From Thermoplasmatota archaeon (lineage in GTDB: Archaea; Thermoplasmatota; Thermoplasmata; Thermoplasmatales; Thermoplasmataceae): a stretch of DNA of 64,000 bases. The stretch's first letter is position 1. Each line of letters opens with the position of its first letter. The notes under the pieces are model-generated. The model ran no database searches, was not told the origin of the DNA, and saw only the letters and a program-made list of their open reading frames with translations. The translations under genes and the position numbers were made by a program. Where the stretch lies: NCBI GenBank assembly GCA_023488885.1, contig JAMDDH010000034.1:1-64000 (forward strand), read 5' to 3'. Shown here one piece after another: positions 8,141 to 16,962 of the stretch.

Positions 8141-9205
8141 ATGGATCAAAGATACAAGCTAACTTATGCAAAAGGAGACGGCATCGGACAGGAAGTGGTC
8201 GATTCATCGATCCAGATTCTCAGGCGTGCCATAGAAAAAGATGGGCTCGAAACAATGTTCAATCTGGAGGAGGTAAAGGTGGGATGGGAATCCGTGAACG
8301 CATACAACGATCCACTCACTGCTGCGACTCTCGCTGCAATAGAGAAGTCGGATGCCCTGATCCTGGGTCCTCTTGAGGTTGGAAAATATCCTGGAGAAAG
8401 CGGCAAAAGAAGCCCTTCAGGAGCTATCAGGAAGCATTTTGATCTGTACGCCAACATCAGACCCGTAAAATCTTACTCGAAATCGAACCAGAAGCCCATA
8501 GACGTGGTCGTGGTGAGGGAAAACACTGAGGGGTTCTACGCCGACAGGAACATGGTAAAGGGATCCGGGGAATTTATGCCAACGCCGGATATTGCCCTTT
8601 CTGTCAGGGTGGTAACCAGGGAAAAGTGCGCCAAGATTTCTGCCGCAGGCATGGAAATGGCGATGACAAGGAGAAAAAAGGTCACCGCAGTGCACAAGGG
8701 TAACGTACTCAAAATGGGTGAGGGCCTGTTCCTTGAGGAATTCTACAAGCGGGCGGCTTCGTATCCCGAAGTTCAGGCAGAGGACAGGCTGATCGATTCA
8801 ACCGCCTATGATCTCATAATTAATCCCGGATCATTTGATGTAATAGTTACAACCAACATGTACGGCGATATTCTTTCTGATGAGGCTGCGGCAATTGCTG
8901 GAAGTCTCGGGATAGCTCCTGCAATCAATTATGGCGACAACTGGGCGATGGCTCAGGCAGCGCATGGAACAGCTCCTGCGCTGGCTGGAAAAGGCCTGGC
9001 AAACCCGATATCTGAGATTCTCTCGGTATCCATGCTGATGGAATGGCTCGGCAGAAAACACTCTGACGATGCTCCTGCTGGAATAGGCCGCAGGATTAAG
9101 GCCGCAGTGGAATCCTGCATGAAAACTCCTGAACTGCTTACACAGGACCTCGGTGGAAACGGTACTCTGTCATCGGTAACAAAAATGATAATTGACCGGA
9201 TCTGA
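8141..9205 (+). CDS. Homoisocitrate / 3-isopropylmalate dehydrogenase
   Basis: 354-residue beta-decarboxylating dehydrogenase that oxidises homoisocitrate or isopropylmalate with NAD(P)+. Seen: the N-terminal GDGIGQE loop, VVVRENTEGFY, the metal-binding NMYGDILSDEAA and the cofactor loop AHGTAPALAGKGLANP. The substrate-recognition helix reads SPSGAIRKHFDLYANIRP, which resembles the GAIR...YANVRP form of homoisocitrate dehydrogenase more than the leucine-rich IPMDH helix (recalled, not aligned). A GGTGA ribosome site precedes the ATG. Third gene of the operon. Confidence 0.88.
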   Translation: MDQRYKLTYAKGDGIGQEVVDSSIQILRRAIEKDGLETMFNLEEVKVGWESVNAYNDPLTAATLAAIEKSDALILGPLEVGKYPGESGKRSPSGAIRKHFDLYANIRPVKSYSKSNQKPIDVVVVRENTEGFYADRNMVKGSGEFMPTPDIALSVRVVTREKCAKISAAGMEMAMTRRKKVTAVHKGNVLKMGEGLFLEEFYKRAASYPEVQAEDRLIDSTAYDLIINPGSFDVIVTTNMYGDILSDEAAAIAGSLGIAPAINYGDNWAMAQAAHGTAPALAGKGLANPISEILSVSMLMEWLGRKHSDDAPAGIGRRIKAAVESCMKTPELLTQDLGGNGTLSSVTKMIIDRI

Positions 9206-9305
9206 AACACAGATCTGCAATTATCAGAATATCTCCCGATCGTCACCAAACTGCATCGACGCTTATACAGGATTCAACAGAATCTGACCGAAATAGGTCA
9301 CAACG

Positions 9306-9339
9306 TTCATAAATAGCTCACTCATCGGACGCCTTGACA
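9306..9339 (+). promoter_or_regulatory. TATA box for the homocitrate-synthase-like gene
   Basis: TTCATAAATAG at about 9307-9317 lies roughly 25 bases before the ATG at 9340, the spacing of a leaderless archaeal transcript. It implies this gene can be transcribed separately from the three upstream genes, from which it is separated by about 130 bases. Confidence 0.5.
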
Positions 9340-10734
9340 ATGATGACCAATAAGAAGGCTGGAATCCTTGATTCTACGCTTCGGGAAGGAGAGCAGACTC
9401 CTGGTGTTGTATTCACAACGGATCAGCGAATCGATATTGCAACCCGGCTTTCTGATACCGGGGTGAGCATGATAGAGGCAGGCCACCCTGCAGTTGCCCC
9501 TGACGTTTACGAGGGAATAAAAGGAATTGTGAAACTGAAGAAGGAGGGCGTTATAAAACCGGTAATAATAGCTCATAGCCGTGCAGTAAAGAGTGATGTC
9601 GAAACGGCAGCCTCTCTGGATGTGGACAGAATAGCTATCTTTTACGGAGTCAGTGACAGACACCTTGCTGCAAAGACCCATAAGACGAGGGAACAGGCTC
9701 TCTCCATAATCGGTGAGGCGGTTTCATTCGCGAAATCACAGGGTGTACCTGTCAGATTCACCCCGGAAGATGCCACAAGAACTGATTATGATTATCTTGT
9801 CAGTGCTATAAAAACTGCAAGAGATGCCGGTGCGGACAGGATTGGCATAGCAGACACTGTTGGAATTATGTGGCCTCTCGAAACCCGGAATCTTTTCCAG
9901 AGACTTATTCACGATGTTCCGGGAGTGGAATTTGACATACATGCGCACAACGACATGGGAAACGCTGTGGCAAATTCGCTTGCGGCAGTTGACGGAGGCG
10001 CGACAATAGTACATGCAACAGTAAACGGACTGGGTGAGAGGGTTGGCATAACACCGACACAGGTCATAGCTGTCGCATTGAAATATCACCTGGGTCTCGA
10101 CGTGGCAAAGCTTGACAAACTGGTTGAACTCTCTGCACTTGTGGAGAAATACAGCGGCCTTCCTGTATCAGCAAATTTTCCTATAACCGGTGATTATGCA
10201 TTTGTCCACAAATCGGGAGTGCATGTGGCAGGTATCCTGAGTAATCCGGAAACGTACGAGTTCATGGATCCGTCACTGCTCAACAAGGGCAGGAATTACG
10301 TAATAGACAAGTACACTGGCAAGCATGCCCTTAAATCAAGATTAGACGGCATGGGGATACTGTTGAATGATGAACAGCTGTCAGACCTGCTCAACAGAAT
10401 CAAGAATAACCAGAGTGCTAAATTCTTCCGAGATGAGGAATTGTTGGAAATTGCAGAGGAAGTAACCGGTAAAATGCTGAAGCCAAGGCCTCCTGAATAT
10501 ATAGAAGGCCTGGTCTGGGTCAAGTGTGGATCAAACGTGTACACCACCAGCGTTACAAGGAGAATATCCATCGTGAACAATGTAACAGAAGTTATGGAGG
10601 TCTCCGGGGATTATGACATAATGGTCAGGATTAAGGCCAGAGATCCCGCTCAGCTCAACCAGGTCATTGAAGATATCCGGTCGGTAAAGGGAGTTGGCTC
10701 GACTCTGTCATCCCTGGTTCTGAAGAAAATGTGA
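9340..10734 (+). CDS. Homocitrate synthase-like enzyme with C-terminal RAM domain
   Basis: Condenses acetyl-CoA with 2-oxoglutarate (or 2-oxoisovalerate in the IPMS subfamily). The TIM barrel (residues 1-285) has DSTLREGEQTPGV, the catalytic HAHNDMGNAVANS and GLGERVGITP. The GVHVAGILSNPETYEF segment resembles homocitrate synthases rather than isopropylmalate synthases. After a helical linker, residues about 390-464 form an Lrp/AsnC-type RAM ligand-binding fold (VSGDYDIMVRI...), in place of the LeuA regulatory domain. RAM domains bind amino acids, so feedback inhibition by lysine is plausible. ATG chosen over the TTG two codons earlier because of the TATA spacing. Confidence 0.87.
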   Translation: MMTNKKAGILDSTLREGEQTPGVVFTTDQRIDIATRLSDTGVSMIEAGHPAVAPDVYEGIKGIVKLKKEGVIKPVIIAHSRAVKSDVETAASLDVDRIAIFYGVSDRHLAAKTHKTREQALSIIGEAVSFAKSQGVPVRFTPEDATRTDYDYLVSAIKTARDAGADRIGIADTVGIMWPLETRNLFQRLIHDVPGVEFDIHAHNDMGNAVANSLAAVDGGATIVHATVNGLGERVGITPTQVIAVALKYHLGLDVAKLDKLVELSALVEKYSGLPVSANFPITGDYAFVHKSGVHVAGILSNPETYEFMDPSLLNKGRNYVIDKYTGKHALKSRLDGMGILLNDEQLSDLLNRIKNNQSAKFFRDEELLEIAEEVTGKMLKPRPPEYIEGLVWVKCGSNVYTTSVTRRISIVNNVTEVMEVSGDYDIMVRIKARDPAQLNQVIEDIRSVKGVGSTLSSLVLKKM

Positions 10735-10747
10735 GGCTGGAGATAGT

Positions 10748-11140
10748 TTAAATCTTGAGGTTACCAATGCAATCCTCAGTGCCGTTTATTACCCCGCAAA
10801 CTTTCTTGTTCCTCAGGAGTTTCAAACAGGTCTCGTTCATTAATGATGATAACTGATCCCGGGAAGTGCCGCCTAGAATTCTTTCAATTATCATTTTTAC
10901 CTGGCTTGAAACTTCAGGGATGCTTGCCAGCGTTCCAATCTCTCCCCTCATGCCTTTTATGTAGTTACTAATAGCCTGTTGCTTCAGTCCCAGTTCATCT
11001 GCAACTTCCTTCTGGGTAAAATGATGTTCGGTTATCAGTTTTAACGCAATCGAACCCCTCAGTGCCGGACAGATTATTTTTGCAGCAATGTCAAATGGTG
11101 TCTGCAAGCCTTGATTTCCAAATCTTTGTTCATTCTTCAT
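10748..11140 (-). CDS. HTH transcriptional regulator with C-terminal cysteines
   Basis: About 130 residues. The start MKNEQRF is preceded by a GAGGTGA ribosome site that overlaps the end of the TusA-like gene. A helix-turn-helix (FTQKEVADELGLKQQAISNYIKG) fills residues about 40-65, as in archaeal regulators of the COG2522 kind. The C-terminus has three cysteines (TCLKLL, VCGV, EDCIG) that could bind a metal or sulfide/redox signal. As last gene of the siroheme-reductase operon it probably regulates that operon. Target and ligand are inferred from position only. Confidence 0.78.
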   Translation of the reverse strand: MKNEQRFGNQGLQTPFDIAAKIICPALRGSIALKLITEHHFTQKEVADELGLKQQAISNYIKGMRGEIGTLASIPEVSSQVKMIIERILGGTSRDQLSSLMNETCLKLLRNKKVCGVINGTEDCIGNLKI

Positions 11141-11150
11141 AACTTTCACC

Positions 11151-11405
11151 TCACAATTTTTCAATTACAATTTTCCATACATTTTTTCCAATTTCCTCAG
11201 TCGAAAGAACAGAGAACTGGTTCTTCGCAGATATATCCCTAATAATACCGACTGATGGGGGGCTATTAAGAATTATTTCCAGAATGTCTTTCGAGAGCAA
11301 TTCCCTTGTCTTATGTATGGTGAGTACCTCAGGATATGGGCACGGTAGGCCCAGCAGATTGAGTTCATATCTCTTTTCTCCCCCATGCATTTGTGTCAGC
11401 CTCAC
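11151..11405 (-). CDS. TusA/SirA-like sulfur carrier
   Basis: 84 residues, two-layer alpha/beta fold. The signature is LGLPCPYPEV near residue 20; the cysteine of the CPxP motif carries sulfane sulfur as a persulfide in this family. It overlaps the upstream siroheme reductase by 4 bases (ATGA type), so the two are translated together. It probably hands sulfur to or from the reductase or buffers the sulfide it produces. The fold and motif are clear; the partner is inferred. Confidence 0.85.
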   Translation of the reverse strand: MRLTQMHGGEKRYELNLLGLPCPYPEVLTIHKTRELLSKDILEIILNSPPSVGIIRDISAKNQFSVLSTEEIGKNVWKIVIEKL

Positions 11406-12907
11406 ACCTCCATGAGTTTACTCAATTCTTCGACTGACTTCTTTTCACAGAAATCCTGGAAACTCTCATTATGTGATTTTTTTTGAGCATACCCGGAAAT
11501 AATTTTTTCAAGAGAGGCGTTAATCTTATCTTTATCCACTGCACGTTTTATCAATCTGCCGAATGATGGTTTCTTCCCGAGCCCCCCGCCAATGTAAATA
11601 TTATAACCGGTATGGGCAATCCCATTTTCGTGGTACAGGACAGCCTGCAGGCCTATGTCCGCTATAGGGTATCTGCTGCATGCACTGGGACAGCCACTGA
11701 CAGAAAGTTTGATGTCAAGACTCTCTGGGCTGGCAGAGAATTTTTCCTCAATGTATTTAACTATTTTCCTCGTTCTCTCGGAAACGCTATCGGTTGTTAC
11801 AGCGAGCGTGCAGAATTCCTGACGGCAGGATAGTGCCATCCACTGAAAAGGAGATTTTTTAATCCCGAACCCAATTTTATCCATTTCACGAGTGACCTCA
11901 CTGAGACTCTCTCTTTTTATCCCCACAAGAATCAGGTTCTGAAACGGTGAAAGCCTAATTTCAGGCCATCCATACTTCTCAGCAATATCGGCAATTGCGA
12001 TCATTTGGGTGCTTGTCAGTTCCCCATTCTGGATGGGAAAATTTGCATAATAATAACCCTCCTGTTTCTGCGAATTTATGCCTATATGTTCATTTCCACT
12101 GACCTCCAGCGGCTTCTGATCATAAATCTCAAGCTTCCTACCAAGCCTGTTCTGCAGCATATCCCTTATTTTTTCGATTCCCCATTCATCAACCAGGAAC
12201 TTGAATCTGCCTCGTGCTTTGCTGTCTCTTTTCCCATGGTCTCTGAAAATTTCGAGCAGAGTCACGATTACATTTATACACTCATTACGGGGTATGAATA
12301 AACCCAGAGGAAGGCCGATTCGCGCTGGTGCCCCGGTACCTCCTCCCAGAAGTGCTGCAAATCCAACTTCCCCCAAATTATTCTTCACTGCCACGAGACC
12401 TATATCTTGAATTTCCGGAGAGGTACAGTTGATTGGGCATCCCGAAATTGATATCTTAAATTTTCTTGGAAGATCCAGAAACGCCTGGTTTCCAGTAACA
12501 AATTCCTTGAGTTCCCTGACAAATGGAGAGCAGTCTAAAATCTCACTCGGATCGATTCCAGCTACCGGGCAGCCGACAATATTTCTCACATCCCCGTAGT
12601 GTGCAACTGGCCTGGCCTGACCGCATTTATCAGTTGTGAATCCAAGTTGTTCCAACTTGCCAAAAGCCTCAATGGCATCCTCTCCCTCTATCCAGTGCAT
12701 CTGGATGTCCTGTCTGGATGTTATTTCCGCGTAGCTCCTGCAAAATTTCTCAGAGATACCCGCAATCTCCCTGAACTGTTCAGTGGTGACCATTCCATTT
12801 GGGACCATGACTCTCAGGAAATGTCTGGAATCTTTCCCCTTTTCAAATCCCAATGCATATCTATCTGCAAATTTCAGAATATGGTCATATCCAGAATACT
12901 CATTCAT
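11402..12907 (-). CDS. Siroheme [4Fe-4S] sulfite/nitrite reductase
   Basis: 501 residues with the duplicated half-domain architecture of ferredoxin-dependent sulfite and nitrite reductases. The C-terminal half carries the cluster/siroheme cysteines: SCRQEFC (spacing of four, versus five in most members) and GCPSAC. The N-terminal half has a parallel GCPINC and the RQDIQMHW substrate segment (basic residues for the anion). Coupled to TusA and a regulator, not to nitrogen genes, so assimilatory sulfite reduction is the better guess. Electron donor is presumably ferredoxin. The start follows a TATA-like A+T stretch at about 12925-12940. Confidence 0.87.
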   Translation of the reverse strand: MNEYSGYDHILKFADRYALGFEKGKDSRHFLRVMVPNGMVTTEQFREIAGISEKFCRSYAEITSRQDIQMHWIEGEDAIEAFGKLEQLGFTTDKCGQARPVAHYGDVRNIVGCPVAGIDPSEILDCSPFVRELKEFVTGNQAFLDLPRKFKISISGCPINCTSPEIQDIGLVAVKNNLGEVGFAALLGGGTGAPARIGLPLGLFIPRNECINVIVTLLEIFRDHGKRDSKARGRFKFLVDEWGIEKIRDMLQNRLGRKLEIYDQKPLEVSGNEHIGINSQKQEGYYYANFPIQNGELTSTQMIAIADIAEKYGWPEIRLSPFQNLILVGIKRESLSEVTREMDKIGFGIKKSPFQWMALSCRQEFCTLAVTTDSVSERTRKIVKYIEEKFSASPESLDIKLSVSGCPSACSRYPIADIGLQAVLYHENGIAHTGYNIYIGGGLGKKPSFGRLIKRAVDKDKINASLEKIISGYAQKKSHNESFQDFCEKKSVEELSKLMEV

Positions 12908-13263
12908 TTCAGATTATATTTTGGTTTATTACTTAAATACAACGCCGTTGTGAAATATACAACATGCTATTATACCAATCATGACAATAAATTGTACAAT
13001 AGGTTCGCGTCCGTCCTGAAAATAATCCCGAATCGCAGTTCTTACTGAGAATCAGGAATTCCTTTATCGCCCGGCAACACCTATTCCCAGTTTCTTAATG
13101 TATCATTCATTATGGGACATGCTTTAAGAAATTCAGCCGGCTAATCTCTGGCATTTGCGGACAGGGGACCCCTTTTGACTAGATAGGGAACAAAGGTTTT
13201 TGGCTTCAGTAAAGGTGCACATTTGTGGAATGTCAGAGTCCGGATGAAATTACCTCATCAACT
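12908..13263. other. Intergenic stretch between sulfite reductase and DoxD-like gene
   Basis: About 350 bases. The left end holds the minus-strand promoter of the siroheme reductase. No convincing gene, RNA or repeat is visible in the rest; a short plus-strand frame running into the DoxD-like gene is only its complement. Confidence 0.5.
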
Positions 13264-13803
13264 CTATTTTGTGTTCGGGCTTATCTCCGCAAGCCTGTTC
13301 CATCCACTGAATTTCCTCTCTATATAGTAATCCAGACTGTACCTGCTTGGCCCAAAGACGCCATTTACCAGTATAAGGAAAAGGAAGACCAGCACATAAA
13401 TTATGCTTGTGCCGATGTCCGTCGCACCGTATATGTAGAAACCGCCGAATCCCTCTGGAACAGACCAGATAAAGAAACTGAAGATCACACCGAGGAAATA
13501 CGTTACCTTCCTCAGGAAACCAAACAATATCGCGAAGGCAAACAGGGTCTCAACAACGGCAATGAGCAACGCAAATAGATACGGATCAGGCGACGTCATA
13601 TTGATCCAGAACTGGAACCATGGCATCATCCACGAAGGCTGTTGTGCCATGGAACTCTGAATCATAGATTCAAACCCGCTAAAGAATGCGGGTTGCCATT
13701 TAAGCCACGCGTCAGCGAGCCATACCAACCCGAACATCACTCGCAAGACTACCTTATAACCCGATGTGTTCCTCACAAACCAGTTCTCATTTTTCATATT
13801 CAT
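13264..13803 (-). CDS. DoxD/DoxX-family membrane protein
   Basis: 179 residues with about four membrane helices. The start of the first helix (VMFGLVWLADAWLKWQPAFF) matches the DoxD-like subunit of archaeal thiosulfate:quinone oxidoreductase and related DoxX proteins. No DoxA partner is adjacent. It begins directly after the stop of the copper ATPase with a GGGGTGA ribosome site inside the ATPase end, so the two are co-transcribed. A role in thiosulfate oxidation is possible; a general redox-membrane role in copper stress is the alternative suggested by context. Confidence 0.75.
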   Translation of the reverse strand: MNMKNENWFVRNTSGYKVVLRVMFGLVWLADAWLKWQPAFFSGFESMIQSSMAQQPSWMMPWFQFWINMTSPDPYLFALLIAVVETLFAFAILFGFLRKVTYFLGVIFSFFIWSVPEGFGGFYIYGATDIGTSIIYVLVFLFLILVNGVFGPSRYSLDYYIERKFSGWNRLAEISPNTK

Positions 13804-15873
13804 TTAACTTTTCACCCCGTTTCTCTCATACTTTCTGATTAACCCCGATATCTTTGGCCTCAACAGAAGAGAATTCAGAACCACTGATGTCGAGCTCATT
13901 CCCATGGCCAATGCTGCGAGTATCGGGAGGAATGAGTAGATTGAAAGGCCAAAGAAAGGAACCAGAATTCCTCCGGCAATAGGGATCAGGGCAGCATTGT
14001 ACCCGACAGCCCATCCTATGTTCTGTTTGATCTTGGTGATAGTCCTTTCCCCTATGATTTTTGCATAGATGACATGGTTAAGATCATCATTCAGGAGGAT
14101 AATATCTCCACTCTCCCTCGCTATGTCTGTTCCAGAGGCCATTGCGATTCCCACGTCTGCAGTTTCAAGTGCAACAGTGTCGTTTATTCCGTCACCGGTA
14201 AAAATCACATAATCTCCAGCCATCTGGTACTGTTTTATGATTTCAGACTTGTCGGAAGGGAGAACCTCTGCATGTATATCATCAATCCCAAGTTCGCCGG
14301 CGATTCTTCTGGCCTCTTCCATGGAGTCTCCGGTAATCATAGACGTTTTAATGCCCATTTTCTTAAGTCCGTTTACGGCAGACCTGGCACTGTCCCTGAT
14401 CATATATGAAAGGGAAATGTATCCGGCTAAAGCGTTGTCGATCTTTATTGAAACCGTTGATCCCCCTTCTTTCCTGGCTCTTGACACCTCTATTTCCTTA
14501 CCGTTAATTTTCCCCTTTATACCGATACCGGGAATCTCCTTAACGCCTGAAACTTCTAGAAGTGCGATCTTTCTAACCCTGCTCATTTCGACTATCGCTT
14601 TCGCTATTGGGTGGTTTGATGAAGCTTCAACAGAGGCTGCCTTTGCGAGTACATCTTCCTCAAGGTTTCCATCTGTCACGGAAAAATCTGTTACCACGGG
14701 ATTAGGATCGGTTAATGTCCCTGTTTTATCGAAAACTGCCCTTGTAACCTTTGACAGTCTGTCAAGGGCACTTGAGTTCTTGACAATTATGCCGTTTTCC
14801 GAGGAAACATTTGACGATATAAGCAGAGTGATCGGGCCAGCCAGCCCGATTGCGCAGGGGCAGGCAATGACAACCACTGAAACAAAGGCGAGGATAGCTA
14901 TTTCAAGAGAAAGTGGAAATCCAATACCTGTAAGATAGAAATACCAGAATAATGACGCTGAAAGAGCGGCGACTATCACAATCGGAACAAATACAGATGA
15001 GAAGACATCGGCGATTCTCTGAACCTTTGCCCGGCCGGATATCGCTCTCTGTATAAGTTCGTATATCTGACTTACGGTACTGTCTTTTCCAGTCCTTGTA
15101 ACGTTGATCTTGAGGATGCCGTTCAAGTTCTTTGTTCCCGAAGAGACTTCACTGCCTGTTGTCCTAAGAACAGGTTCCTGTTCCCCCGTCAACATCGACT
15201 CGTCCAACTCACTCTTGCCCTCGTACACAGTACCGTCGACCGAAATTATCTCCCCTGGCTTCACAAGAATATTGTCTCCGGGATTTATTTCATCAGTACG
15301 TTTATCAATAATTTCTCCACTTCCAGAGATATAGTGCGTGATATTCGGGATCATGCTTATGAGTTTGCTTGCTGCCCTATTTGCCCTTATCTTTGTCATG
15401 TTTTCTATATAATTGCCCGACAAAATCAACGTGATTATGAAGGCAGATGCGTCAAAATAAACGTCTGATCTTGGAATTGAACCCGGGAAAAAAGTAACAT
15501 ATGCCGAGAAAATGAATGCGGTAAGAGTACCCATGGAAATGAGGAGGTCCATGTTTCCCGACCTGCTCTTCAGAGCGTGGTAAGCCCCTTCGTAAAATCC
15601 GAAACCAGAGTAAAATTGAACCGGTAGAGCAAGGGTGAGCAATATGAAGTCTTTATAAGCAAACATGCCGGTTGCATAGGTTAACAGAATTATTGGTATG
15701 GAGAGTGTCCAGCCCACAATCAGCCTGTTTCCAAGTATTCTGGCTTCCTTCTCTGGAGAGCTGTATTTGTGAAGGCATGTTTTAGAGCAGAAATAGTATC
15801 TCTGACCATCAGTGTCAGAAAATAGATCGGTGCTTTCCGGAACAAACATTCCACAGACTGGATCCGTAGGCAC
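13804..15873 (-). CDS. Copper-translocating P1B-type ATPase with N-terminal YHS domain
   Basis: 689 residues. Residues 1-40 are a YHS/TRASH metal-binding domain (DPVCGM...YYFCSKTCLHKY) in place of the usual HMA domain. Then membrane helices, actuator motif LTGEQEP, the translocation motif ACPCAIG, phosphorylation site DKTGTLT, the SSNHPIAKA histidine-proline motif of heavy-metal pumps, and GDGINDTVA. The CPC motif predicts Cu(I) export. The start is GTG with an AAGGTG ribosome site; it follows two tiny YHS proteins and is divergent from a TRASH-type regulator, the archaeal cop arrangement. Confidence 0.92.
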   Translation of the reverse strand: MPTDPVCGMFVPESTDLFSDTDGQRYYFCSKTCLHKYSSPEKEARILGNRLIVGWTLSIPIILLTYATGMFAYKDFILLTLALPVQFYSGFGFYEGAYHALKSRSGNMDLLISMGTLTAFIFSAYVTFFPGSIPRSDVYFDASAFIITLILSGNYIENMTKIRANRAASKLISMIPNITHYISGSGEIIDKRTDEINPGDNILVKPGEIISVDGTVYEGKSELDESMLTGEQEPVLRTTGSEVSSGTKNLNGILKINVTRTGKDSTVSQIYELIQRAISGRAKVQRIADVFSSVFVPIVIVAALSASLFWYFYLTGIGFPLSLEIAILAFVSVVVIACPCAIGLAGPITLLISSNVSSENGIIVKNSSALDRLSKVTRAVFDKTGTLTDPNPVVTDFSVTDGNLEEDVLAKAASVEASSNHPIAKAIVEMSRVRKIALLEVSGVKEIPGIGIKGKINGKEIEVSRARKEGGSTVSIKIDNALAGYISLSYMIRDSARSAVNGLKKMGIKTSMITGDSMEEARRIAGELGIDDIHAEVLPSDKSEIIKQYQMAGDYVIFTGDGINDTVALETADVGIAMASGTDIARESGDIILLNDDLNHVIYAKIIGERTITKIKQNIGWAVGYNAALIPIAGGILVPFFGLSIYSFLPILAALAMGMSSTSVVLNSLLLRPKISGLIRKYERNGVKS

Positions 15874-15882
15874 CTTTACACC

Positions 15883-16023
15883 TTACCTGCTATTTTTAAG
15901 GGGGTTCTTGTCAAAATCCTTCTTGCAGTTACTGCTGCAGAAATAAAATTTCTTTCCCTGAAACTCGCTGACAAATTCCGTGTCTTCCTTAACTTTCATT
16001 CCGCACATTACATCTTTTGCCAT
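15883..16023 (-). CDS. 46-residue YHS-domain metal-binding protein
   Basis: Short protein consisting of one YHS/TRASH treble-clef: MCGMKV at residues 6-11, then FYFCSSNCKKDF at 27-38. It lies 9 bases upstream of the copper ATPase, whose own N-terminus carries the same domain, and 17 bases downstream of a second YHS protein. By analogy with CopM in Sulfolobus it is probably a cytosolic copper chaperone. Too short to be noticed by length-based gene callers, but the motif, start codon and operon position make it convincing. Confidence 0.85.
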   Translation of the reverse strand: MAKDVMCGMKVKEDTEFVSEFQGKKFYFCSSNCKKDFDKNPLKNSR

Positions 16024-16040
16024 GATCCTTCATTCCTCCT

Positions 16041-16223
16041 TCAGCAGCAGTGATGCTTGTGGCCGTGATGAGTTTCATGGCTTTGCAGGTACTTCTCAGG
16101 ACTGGCGTCGAAACTGGTTTTGCAGTTACTGCTGCAGAAATAAAATTTCGTGCCATCGTGCTCGCTTGCAATATTCCTGTCCTTAACTCCCATGCCGCAT
16201 ACAGGATCGGTTACATTTTCCAT
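16041..16223 (-). CDS. 60-residue YHS protein with His/Cys-rich tail
   Basis: One YHS domain (DPVCGM near residue 6, FYFCSSNCKTSF near 27) followed by a C-terminal tail HETHHGHKHHCC. The tail adds six histidines and two cysteines, suggesting a copper store or chaperone with extra capacity. First gene of the minus-strand copper operon and divergent from the copT-like regulator. The two YHS proteins and the ATPase domain are clearly related, so the operon probably grew by domain duplication. Confidence 0.85.
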   Translation of the reverse strand: MENVTDPVCGMGVKDRNIASEHDGTKFYFCSSNCKTSFDASPEKYLQSHETHHGHKHHCC

Positions 16224-16257
16224 GGTCTGTCCATTACTGAAATATTCTTAATAATTT

Positions 16258-16280
16258 GTTATACATAATGTATTTATAAC
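16258..16280. promoter_or_regulatory. Nested palindrome, candidate copper operator
   Basis: Outer arms GTTATA (16258-16263) and TATAAC (16275-16280) enclose an inner perfect palindrome ATACAT-A-ATGTAT (16261-16273). The site sits between the divergent YHS operon (start 16223) and the regulator (start 16299) and overlaps a TATA-like stretch about 25 bases before the regulator's ATG. It is well placed to control both directions. Binding by the adjacent regulator is inference. Confidence 0.55.
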
Positions 16281-16298
16281 GCTTCTATATTTTTCAGT

Positions 16299-16832
16299 AT
16301 GAAAAGAAATATTACAGAAATCGAACAAAGATTGATACTCATCCTGAAAAAGGATTCCAGAAAAAGCATTCTTGATATTGCCGAAGAACTCGGCGTCAGT
16401 AGAATTACTGCGAAAAAGGCATTTGATTCACTTGTCCGGATCGGAAAAATAAAGAATTTTACTGTTACGCTGGATGAAGATGAAAGAGATCTTGCCATAA
16501 TACATGTCAGAGATTTGGGAAATCTGCCAAAAGATCTGGTTATTGAGTATTTCAGATTGATTGACAACACGTACATCGTGGTTGTTTATTATGAGAATCT
16601 TGTAAAGCTTGAGGGGCTTTCCATAATCGATGTGAAAATCGCAACCGTCAGGAGCATAAATGAAAATAGCGGCAGGGTGGAACACCTTCATTGCGACTAT
16701 TGCGGTGAGGGGATGAGTGGAATTCCAATCCGAGTCGAATTACAGGGGAAAACATACTACGCCTGCTGTCCGAACTGTGAGCGTGACCTGAGAAAGAGAA
16801 GAGAAGCCCTCGCTGAGCAAGGAACTGTTTGA
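16299..16832 (+). CDS. CopT-like regulator: Lrp-type HTH plus TRASH domain
   Basis: 177 residues. N-terminal winged helix-turn-helix (LDIAEELGVSRITAKKAF, residues about 25-45) of the Lrp/AsnC type, a middle alpha/beta segment, and a C-terminal TRASH metal sensor (HCDYCGEGM near 129 and YACCPNCERDL near 151). This domain order is that of CopT, the archaeal copper-responsive repressor known from Sulfolobus. Divergent to the YHS-ATPase operon with a shared palindromic site. The ATG lies about 25 bases from a TATA stretch, so the transcript is probably leaderless. Confidence 0.88.
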   Translation: MKRNITEIEQRLILILKKDSRKSILDIAEELGVSRITAKKAFDSLVRIGKIKNFTVTLDEDERDLAIIHVRDLGNLPKDLVIEYFRLIDNTYIVVVYYENLVKLEGLSIIDVKIATVRSINENSGRVEHLHCDYCGEGMSGIPIRVELQGKTYYACCPNCERDLRKRREALAEQGTV

Positions 16833-16962
16833 AACTGACTCACATCAGCCAACTTCTCTCTATTTTCTGCGTCTTCAAGGTGTTAGAATTTCCTGCGCCA
16901 TTGTTCAGACCTTCCTCCAGGTCTATGGGCGTGGCGAGTTCATCTGTATTATTTGCAGAAAA

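Noticed and set aside
14237-14938. 233-residue open frame on the plus strand inside the copper ATPase
   Set aside because: Complement of a strongly conserved P-type ATPase with all catalytic motifs; the frame has no motif, start signal or independent support.
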